DNA of 10,263 bases from Candidatus Saccharimonadota bacterium (lineage in GTDB: Bacteria; Patescibacteriota; Saccharimonadia; Saccharimonadales; UBA4665): assembly GCA_029288335.1 (NCBI GenBank), contig JARIHJ010000055.1, forward strand, positions 1-10,263, in the 5' to 3' direction. The translations under genes and the position numbers were made by a program. The notes below the pieces were generated by a model that worked only from the letters and a program-made list of their open reading frames with translations, did not search any database and was not told the origin of the DNA. Of the stretch, positions 5,642 through 10,263 are shown piece after piece; positions within the stretch are counted from its first letter, which is position 1; the number at the start of each line of letters is the position of its first letter.

Positions 5642-6778
5642 ATTAGCCAGGTCACCTCGCAAGCTAGAGAACTAGTTAGCCGGGAAGGCAAGCAGTTGGT
5701 CGAAGACACTAGCGCCAGGCTAAAGAAGAAGCTGCGCAGGAAATCGACTCGCCGGCGCGTGCTCCGCTATTCGTTGGTCAGCATCAATGTATTGATTGTG
5801 CTGGCAGTACTAGCTTTTATCCTATTGCCGACCGATTCGAGTGATACTAACGCCGAATCGCTGACAGCCAGTGCTGCTAACGGTGCCACGATCAACCCAC
5901 TCGATACGTTGAGCTCATCTGAAATCGCGGCCACCGCCGCTCAACTAGCCCAATTACCAGAGACTACGGCTATTGTTAACCAAGCCGATTCTGACCAGGC
6001 CCAGCTTAGTATGATCGCCTCTAGTAACAGCGTTATCACCAAGCCGCAAGTCGTCACTAGTAACTATGCTTCGAATAAAGACATCCAGACTTACATCGTT
6101 CAAAACGGCGATACGCTGGCGAGCGTTGCGAGCAAGTTTGACTTATCTCAGAATACGATACGCTGGTCGAACAATTTGGGCTCGAGCATCTTGAGTTCGG
6201 GCCAAAAGTTGCTGATTCCACCCGTCGATGGTGTGGTTTATACCGTCCAATCCGGCGATACGGTTGCTAGCCTAGCCGCCAAATATGGTGCAAGCGCCGA
6301 TGAAATAACGGCTTATAACGACGCCGAGCTGAAAGGTCTGACGGTCGGTGAGGTTATCATCATCCCCGGTGGCAGCATCGCTCCGCCGCGGCCGACTTAC
6401 AGTAGTTATGGCGGCTACGGCTTTGGCGGGGGTTTTGCTTTTGGTAGTTCGGCCATCTACGGCTACAATGGCTACGACTTTGGTGAGTGTACCTGGTACG
6501 TCGCGACCCAAATCCCGGTTCCGGCCAACTGGGGTAACGCTGCGACCTGGGCCTATTACGCTGCGCAAACGCCGGGCTGGGTAGTTAGCTCGGTGCCATC
6601 GGTGGGCGCGATCGCCCAGAATTCTTACTCGGCCGGTGGGGCTGGCCACGTCGCAATTGTTGTCGCCGTGAATGGCAATCAAATTGAAGTTCGTGATATG
6701 AACGGCATTGCCGGCTGGGACCGGGTGGGTCAGGCTTGGCAGCCGGTTTCTACCTACCAGCATTTCATTTCCCGCTAG
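5642..6778 (+). CDS. Membrane-anchored LysM-LysM-CHAP peptidoglycan hydrolase
   Basis: Probably an amidase or endopeptidase acting on peptidoglycan outside the cell. From the ATT the product has 378 residues: a basic cytoplasmic N-terminus (KKKLRRKSTRRR), one transmembrane helix or uncleaved signal anchor at about 43-62, a Ser/Ala/Thr-rich spacer, LysM1 at about 149-194 (YIVQNGDTLASVASKF), LysM2 at about 198-243 (YTVQSGDTVASLAAKYG), a Gly/Tyr-rich linker, and a CHAP domain from 277 to the end. The CHAP nucleophile Cys (FGECTWYVA, residue 283), His (AGHVAIV, 336) and a following acidic residue (EVRDMN, from 349) are all present, so it should be active. The start is unusual: ATT 5642 with AGGAGA 7 nt upstream, or TTG 5696 behind GGGAAGG at 5682-5688 (360 residues). 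Both keep the anchor. The gene has its own promoter and a structured leader, unlike its neighbours. Confidence 0.85.
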   Translation: MSQVTSQARELVSREGKQLVEDTSARLKKKLRRKSTRRRVLRYSLVSINVLIVLAVLAFILLPTDSSDTNAESLTASAANGATINPLDTLSSSEIAATAAQLAQLPETTAIVNQADSDQAQLSMIASSNSVITKPQVVTSNYASNKDIQTYIVQNGDTLASVASKFDLSQNTIRWSNNLGSSILSSGQKLLIPPVDGVVYTVQSGDTVASLAAKYGASADEITAYNDAELKGLTVGEVIIIPGGSIAPPRPTYSSYGGYGFGGGFAFGSSAIYGYNGYDFGECTWYVATQIPVPANWGNAATWAYYAAQTPGWVVSSVPSVGAIAQNSYSAGGAGHVAIVVAVNGNQIEVRDMNGIAGWDRVGQAWQPVSTYQHFISR

Positions 6779-6790
6779 CGACGGCCTAGC

Positions 6791-6819
6791 TGTTTACTGT
6801 TTGCTAATTCCTGTTTACT
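6791..6819 (+). repeat. Direct repeat TGTTTACT at the obg promoter
   Basis: TGTTTACT occurs at 6791-6798 and again at 6812-6819, 21 bp apart, about two helical turns. The copies overlap the proposed -35 and -10 boxes of obg. This is the spacing expected for a protein bound twice on one DNA face, but it may be only a by-product of similar promoter elements. Confidence 0.4.
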
Positions 6820-6821
6820 AT
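6793..6821 (+). promoter_or_regulatory. Promoter of obg, leaderless type
   Basis: TTTACT (6793-6798) and TACTAT (6816-6821) are separated by 17 bp. The GTG start at 6828 is 6 nt after the -10, so transcription would begin on or next to the start codon. No Shine-Dalgarno is present. Confidence 0.5.
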
Positions 6822-6827
6822 TTATAG

Positions 6828-8096
6828 GTGAATTTTGTTGATACAGCTAAAGTGGTGGTTAGTGCCGGCGCCGGCGGTGCGGGCGCGGTTAGCTTTCGTC
6901 GCGAAAAATTTATAGATAAGGGCGGCCCGGATGGCGGCGATGGCGGCGATGGCGGTAGCGTCGTCTTTGAGGCGAGCGAGAGCGAGAACACGCTAGCCAA
7001 TTTTCGCTATCAGAAGGAGTTAACTGCCGAAGCTGGCCAGCCCGGCGGCAAAAACCGCCGCCACGGCAAAAACGGCGATGATTTGCTGATTAAGGTCCCC
7101 GTGGGGACACAAATTCTAGAAGGTAAGAAGTTATTGGCGGACCTAACGGTTAGCGGCCAGCGAGCAACTATCGCTAACGGCGGACGTGGCGGCTTCGGCA
7201 ATGCTCACTTCGTCAGTTCAATCCGCCAGGCACCTAAATTCGCAGAAAAAGGTGAGCCGGGTGAAACCAAAAAGCTGGCGCTGGAGCTAAAAATGATCGC
7301 CGATGTGGGCCTAGTAGGACTGCCGAATGCGGGTAAATCCACGTTGCTAGCGAGGCTCAGTAATGCCCGGCCGGAAATCGCTGACTATCCCTTCACCACG
7401 CTGACACCGAACCTCGGCGTCGTCGACATTGACGCTAAAAACAGCCTGCTTTTTGCCGACATTCCGGGCCTGATTGAGGGCGCCGCTAGCGGCAAGGGTC
7501 TCGGGCAGGCATTCCTGCGCCATGTCGAGCGCACCGCAGTACTAATTCACCTGATCGATGCTTATCAAGCTGATATAGCGAGCGCGTATAAAACTATTCA
7601 GACCGAGCTAGCCAGTTATCAAGTAAACTTGAGCGAACGCCCGCAGATCGTTGCCATTAATAAAACTGAGGGTCTATCAGCTAGCAACATTACCGAACTG
7701 ATAAACAAACTAAAAAAGATAGCACCAAAAGCAAAAATTCTCACTATTTCTGCAAGCTCTGGTCATAACCTGGATGAGCTGAAGCGACTAGCACTAGCCG
7801 AAGTCAAAAAATTCCGCGCTAGCGAGGAAACTAGCGAGCCGGAAACGAGCGGATTGCCAGTTATCCGACTAGCCGACAATAGCGCCGGTTGGCAAATTGA
7901 AAAAACCGCTGACGGTTGGCGAGTTACTGGGGAAAAGATTGAGAAATTCGCGGCTAGAACTGACTTTAGCAACACCGAGTCAGTCGCTCGCCTAAAAGAC
8001 ATTATGCGAAAGCAAGGCATCCTTCACGAACTCGCCCGCCGCGGCGCTTTAATCGGCGATATTGTCAGTGTCGGTGAAAGGTCACTCAAGTATTGA
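6828..8096 (+). CDS. obg: GTPase Obg (CgtA)
   Basis: Obg is an essential ribosome-associated GTPase involved in 50S assembly and stress control. The 422-residue product has the three family domains: the Gly-rich Obg fold (1-157, with GAGGAGAVSFRREKF and the GGDGGDGGS turn), the G domain (about 158-330) and the OCT domain (about 345-420, WQIEKTADGWRVTGEKIEKF and following). GTPase motifs are G1 GLPNAGKST at 164-172, the Thr of G2 in PFTTLTPNLG (188-197), G3 DIPGLIEGA at 211-219, G4 NKTE at 278-281, and G5 TISASSGH at 307-313. G4 has Glu where the consensus NKxD has Asp, a mild departure at the guanine-specificity residue. The start is GTG 6828, since the protein begins exactly at the family N-terminus (MNFVDTAKVVV). 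Its TGA stop lies inside the -35 box of the next gene. Confidence 0.95.
   Translation: MNFVDTAKVVVSAGAGGAGAVSFRREKFIDKGGPDGGDGGDGGSVVFEASESENTLANFRYQKELTAEAGQPGGKNRRHGKNGDDLLIKVPVGTQILEGKKLLADLTVSGQRATIANGGRGGFGNAHFVSSIRQAPKFAEKGEPGETKKLALELKMIADVGLVGLPNAGKSTLLARLSNARPEIADYPFTTLTPNLGVVDIDAKNSLLFADIPGLIEGAASGKGLGQAFLRHVERTAVLIHLIDAYQADIASAYKTIQTELASYQVNLSERPQIVAINKTEGLSASNITELINKLKKIAPKAKILTISASSGHNLDELKRLALAEVKKFRASEETSEPETSGLPVIRLADNSAGWQIEKTADGWRVTGEKIEKFAARTDFSNTESVARLKDIMRKQGILHELARRGALIGDIVSVGERSLKY
6930..6956 (+). repeat. Triple 9-bp tandem repeat in obg
   Basis: GATGGCGG(C/T) is repeated three times in frame (6930-6938, 6939-6947, 6948-6956) and encodes a DGG triplet repeat. It is part of the normal Gly-rich Obg-fold turn, so it is likely constrained by protein structure. 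The repeated DNA could slip. Confidence 0.7.
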
Positions 8097-8121
8097 CATA
8101 TTATAAGTTTGAGTGTATTTT
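8093..8121 (+). promoter_or_regulatory. Promoter overlapping the obg stop, leaderless type
   Basis: A perfect TTGACA (8093-8098) includes the obg TGA stop (8094-8096). A 17 bp spacer leads to TATTTT (8116-8121). The ATG at 8128 is 6 nt after the -10, so the message should start at or beside the ATG. A GTG at 8113 also opens the frame, but it lies within the promoter next to the -10 box and is unlikely to be the start. Confidence 0.65.
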
Positions 8122-8127
8122 ATAAAA

Positions 8128-8571
8128 ATGGAACAGAACCAGAATCTTTTGAAATTTTTACCACATATAAAAACCAGCACCCTTCTTATACCTGGTTTTA
8201 GTGAAGCAGAACAAGAAAGGCTTATGAAGGAATCCAAATTGATAAAAACTGATATTTTGGAAGCTTATCAGGAAATACAAAGCACTTGTGGTAATTATGC
8301 GGTTAAATTTTTTGAAGAAGAAATTCCAAGGCGGAAGCGAACCGCGCATTCTCTCGGCCGTTTAATTGTTTCAGATTATTTCGACCGAGCGCTATTTGAA
8401 GCTGACCCGCTGAATACCTCAGTGCCAGTTCCTCACACATTGCATCGAGAAGGTGCGCCGATCTATGACTCGGTTAAAGCTCTCTCGGGTGACGCGTTGC
8501 AAGCTCCAATCGCGAGCGCCGCTCTCGCAGGTGAGCCCACCCCTATTTTTGACCAGCTTGCCAGCGCCTAG
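8128..8571 (+). CDS. Unknown 147-residue protein
   Basis: I do not recognise a family. From ATG 8128 the product is soluble, mostly helical and charged in its first ~95 residues (SEAEQERLMKESKLIKTDIL, then EEEIPRRKRTAHSLGRL), with a more flexible C-terminal third rich in Pro and Ala. There is no signal peptide, membrane helix or clear catalytic motif. The DNA of roughly the first 200 nt is distinctly AT-rich with many AAA, TTT and ATA-type codons, and composition returns to the local norm near 8330. The start is chosen from the promoter position rather than the upstream GTG 8113. The next gene follows after 14 nt, so the two may be co-transcribed. I assign no function. Confidence 0.6.
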   Translation: MEQNQNLLKFLPHIKTSTLLIPGFSEAEQERLMKESKLIKTDILEAYQEIQSTCGNYAVKFFEEEIPRRKRTAHSLGRLIVSDYFDRALFEADPLNTSVPVPHTLHREGAPIYDSVKALSGDALQAPIASAALAGEPTPIFDQLASA

Positions 8572-8585
8572 ACATTTAAGTAATT

Positions 8586-8891
8586 ATGAACAAGCCTCGT
8601 ATCCAAAGAGAATATTCAGTTTGGAGCGCGGAGAAAACCGCCGAATTTTTCGCGCCGGAAATCCCCGATCAACCCAGCCGGCGCGAGGAGATCCTGCGTA
8701 AGCTTCTAGGCATTAGCGCGGACGACTCCGTTATCTTTGTGTGTGACGCTAACGATAAGCAAAACCGTAATATTTTTAATGTCGTCGTAGATGACTTTAG
8801 CAGCTCGACCTTTCCCCAACACGCCACGCTGGACATTGATCGGAATGCGCTCGGCGAATCTGCGATAGTTCACATTACGCGCTATCTGTAA
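8586..8891 (+). CDS. Unknown 101-residue protein
   Basis: Unrecognised small soluble protein. The N-terminal half is helical and charged (WSAEKTAEFFAPEIPDQPSRR, then EEILRKLLG). The second half looks like beta strands (DDSVIFVCDAN, NIFNVVVDDF, ESAIVHITRYL), giving a plausible small alpha/beta domain. The ATG at 8586 has no Shine-Dalgarno. A TTGACC lies at 8549-8554, but no good -10 follows at the right distance, so it is probably read through from the preceding gene (14 nt gap). The frame has ordinary codon use and is the longest open frame here, so it is likely real, but no homologue comes to mind. Confidence 0.55.
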   Translation: MNKPRIQREYSVWSAEKTAEFFAPEIPDQPSRREEILRKLLGISADDSVIFVCDANDKQNRNIFNVVVDDFSSSTFPQHATLDIDRNALGESAIVHITRYL

Positions 8892-8929
8892 GCGCTAAAT
8901 TAGCTAGCTCGGTGGTTGGTTATGGCCTA

Positions 8930-8958
8930 TTGACTAAAACGCTAACGCTTGATATAAT
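8930..8958 (+). promoter_or_regulatory. Strong promoter, leaderless type
   Basis: TTGACT (8930-8935), a 17 bp spacer and a perfect TATAAT (8953-8958) make the best sigma70-type promoter in the window. The ATG at 8967 is 8 nt after the -10, so the mRNA should have a leader of about 0-2 nt. No Shine-Dalgarno is present. Confidence 0.75.
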
Positions 8959-8966
8959 ATTGAATT

Positions 8967-9317
8967 ATGAATAAAAAATCTCTTATTCATATCCAACCAT
9001 ACGATGATATTGAAACTGTTATCCCTTTACCACCAGAAGAGGCCAAAGCTTACCTGCGTGAGCCGTCAAGACTGCAAAATTATCTCGGGGATCAGTGGGA
9101 TATTGCACCCAATTATCGAGTAGATATACCATCCTATCGCTGTGGCCGGCTCACCGAGATATCAACCCAGGCTGCCTATACTTATGAAATGACCGTTACC
9201 GAGCCCAGCTTGTTTGGTCGTGGTCTCAGCCGCCTGAGGAATCGTCCACCAACGAGTTATTTAAACCTTGGTATTCACTGGACCTCGCAGACTCCAGATA
9301 TTTCGCAAACCCACTAA
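8967..9317 (+). CDS. Unknown 116-residue protein
   Basis: Unrecognised soluble protein. It has a polar N-terminus (SLIHIQPYDDIETVIPLPPE), a middle rich in aromatic and polar residues (YLGDQWDIAPNYRVDIPSY), a Thr/Tyr stretch (TQAAYTYEMTVTEPSLFGRG) and a His/Thr/Gln-rich tail. There is no signal peptide, membrane helix or catalytic motif. It has its own strong promoter with the ATG almost at the predicted transcription start, which supports expression as a single gene. sbcB follows 31 nt downstream with a separate -10 box. Function is unknown. Confidence 0.6.
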   Translation: MNKKSLIHIQPYDDIETVIPLPPEEAKAYLREPSRLQNYLGDQWDIAPNYRVDIPSYRCGRLTEISTQAAYTYEMTVTEPSLFGRGLSRLRNRPPTSYLNLGIHWTSQTPDISQTH

Positions 9318-9342
9318 CGAATATACCATGCCGTGCTAGACT
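9314..9342 (+). promoter_or_regulatory. Putative sbcB promoter, leaderless type
   Basis: TAGACT (9337-9342) is preceded by TGC at 9334-9336, giving an extended -10. The -35 is poor (CTAACG at 9314-9319, 17 bp spacer). The ATG at 9349 is 6 nt after the -10, the same distance as for obg and the 8128 gene. No Shine-Dalgarno is present. Confidence 0.45.
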
Positions 9343-9348
9343 GACTAG

Positions 9349-10263
9349 ATGGCGGCTAGCTTCTTTTTTTATGACCTAGAGACGAGTGGGTTTAATCCAC
9401 GCTCGGCTCGTATAATGCAATTTGCCGGCCAGCGAACCGACTTGGATTTGCGACCTATCGGTGAGCCGGTTAACGAATTAATTAAACTAACGCCAGATGT
9501 TCTGCCTGATCCGGGTGCGATTTTGGTGACCGGAATTACACCGCAAAAAACGCTAGAAGAAGGCTTGACCGAAGCCGCATTCCTTAGGCTTTTTTATGAA
9601 AAAGTTGCCGTGCCCGATACTATTTTTATAGGTTACAACTCTGTACGCTTCGACGACGAATTTATGCGTTACTTAATGTGGCGTAATTTCTATGATCCTT
9701 ACGAATGGCAATGGAAGGATAACTCAAGCCGCTGGGATTTGCTTGATGTGGTCCGCCTGACTCGCGCGCTTCGGCCGGAGGGAATTATTTGGCCAAAGGA
9801 CAGCGAAGGCCGTCCGACAAATCGGTTGGAGTTACTGGCAGCTGCAAACAAGCTCGATCACGCTAATGCCCACGATGCTCTATCGGATGTACGGGCGACG
9901 ATCGCACTAGCTAACCTGATTGAGACCAAGCAGCCGAAATTATTCGATTATTTGCTTAATTGCCGCGATAAAGCTACTGCAGCTGAGCTAGTCAATTCTG
10001 CCCAGCCGTTTGTTTACGCCAGCGGCAAGTATCCTAGCGAGTTTGAAAAAACTAGTGTTGCTATCAAGCTAGCGGCTAGTGGCAGTGGGGCTGCGCTAGT
10101 CTATGATCTGCGCTATGACCCCAGTGAATTCGTAAATTTGGACGCCAATCAACTGGCTGAGCGGTGGCAGTTTACGAAGGATCCGGATGCTCCCGCGAGA
10201 CTGTCGGTTAAAACATTGAAGTTTAATAGGTGTCCGGCCATCGCACCTCTCGGCACACTTGAT
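9349..10263 (+). CDS. sbcB: Exonuclease I (SbcB), 5' part
   Basis: Exonuclease I degrades single-stranded DNA 3' to 5' in recombination and mismatch repair. The first 305 codons are present and the gene runs off the window. The DEDDh (DnaQ-like) active site is intact: D9 and E11 in YDLETSGFNP, D102 in GYNSVRFDDEFMR, H175 and D180 in HANAHDALSDVRA. These fall exactly 6 residues before the E. coli ExoI positions 15, 17, 108, 181 and 186, which also supports ATG 9349 as the start. Other family landmarks are TGITPQ (61-66), WRNFYDPYEWQW (111-122) and NRCPAIAPLG (293-302), which matches the ExoI linker to the SH3-like domain. Start and identity are firm. Only the C-terminal part is unseen. Confidence 0.94.
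   Translation, partial: MAASFFFYDLETSGFNPRSARIMQFAGQRTDLDLRPIGEPVNELIKLTPDVLPDPGAILVTGITPQKTLEEGLTEAAFLRLFYEKVAVPDTIFIGYNSVRFDDEFMRYLMWRNFYDPYEWQWKDNSSRWDLLDVVRLTRALRPEGIIWPKDSEGRPTNRLELLAAANKLDHANAHDALSDVRATIALANLIETKQPKLFDYLLNCRDKATAAELVNSAQPFVYASGKYPSEFEKTSVAIKLAASGSGAALVYDLRYDPSEFVNLDANQLAERWQFTKDPDAPARLSVKTLKFNRCPAIAPLGTLD

Noticed and set aside
6774..6800. Intrinsic terminator after the LysM-CHAP gene
   Set aside because: GCTAG/CTAGC forms only a 5 bp stem with a 7 nt loop, and the downstream bases are a mixed TGTTTACTGTTT, not a T-run.
7044..7059. GC-rich hairpin GGCGG-CAAAAA-CCGCC inside obg
   Set aside because: It encodes the conserved PGGKNRRHG segment of the Obg fold, so the symmetry is explained by protein sequence and codon choice.
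8113..8130. GTG 8113 as start of the unknown gene after obg
   Set aside because: It would put the start codon before or within the -10 box of the best promoter. ATG 8128 lies at the predicted transcription start.
8549..8580. Leaderless promoter for the gene at 8586
   Set aside because: TTGACC is well placed as a -35, but no hexamer at the right distance matches TATAAT in more than about three positions.
8894..8904. Palindrome GCTAA-A-TTAGC after the 8586 gene
   Set aside because: Too short and AT-rich for a terminator, with no T-run. Perhaps an operator, but there is no second copy to support it.

Overview
The window looks like chromosomal core sequence from a Candidatus Saccharibacteria (TM7) or closely related Patescibacteria/CPR bacterium. 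The reasons are the short AlaRS that ends at its zinc/editing-type motif, the FtsA/PilM-like gene followed by a membrane protein with a baseplate-J-like ectodomain, the compact tightly overlapping genes, and the small orphan proteins with no recognisable family. TGA is used as a stop (alaS, obg), so the standard bacterial code applies, not the UGA=Gly code of some CPR lineages. All credible genes lie on the + strand.

Layout. 1-153: 3' end of alaS. 225-895: one unknown gene split by an apparent -1 frameshift at a T4 run. 961-5457: a tight four-gene transcription unit from one good promoter, encoding an FtsA/PilM-type actin-like ATPase, a single-pass membrane protein with a baseplate-J-like outer part, RuvX (YqgF), and MltG, an endolytic murein transglycosylase. 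5458-5641: a promoter and a structured 5' leader of about 150 nt with mutually exclusive pairings, one of which would mask the ribosome binding site. 5642-6778: a membrane-anchored LysM-LysM-CHAP peptidoglycan hydrolase that appears to start at an ATT (or TTG) codon. 6828-8096: obg/cgtA GTPase. 8128-9317: three short unknown genes. 9349 to the end: 5' part of sbcB (exonuclease I).

Two themes run through the window. First, envelope and cell-wall work: an actin-like membrane ATPase, MltG (a terminator of glycan elongation) and a LysM-CHAP hydrolase sit together, with housekeeping genes (ruvX, obg, alaS, sbcB) around them. Second, expression signals: five genes (961, 6828, 8128, 8967, 9349) have a sigma70-like -10 box only 6-10 nt upstream of the start codon and no Shine-Dalgarno sequence, which predicts leaderless or near-leaderless mRNAs. 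The LysM-CHAP gene is the contrast case, with a long structured leader and a strong AGGAGA.

The best candidates for something new are the LysM-CHAP leader RNA with its non-ATG start, and the cluster of leaderless promoters. I did not see a mobile element, CRISPR array, tRNA or rRNA.
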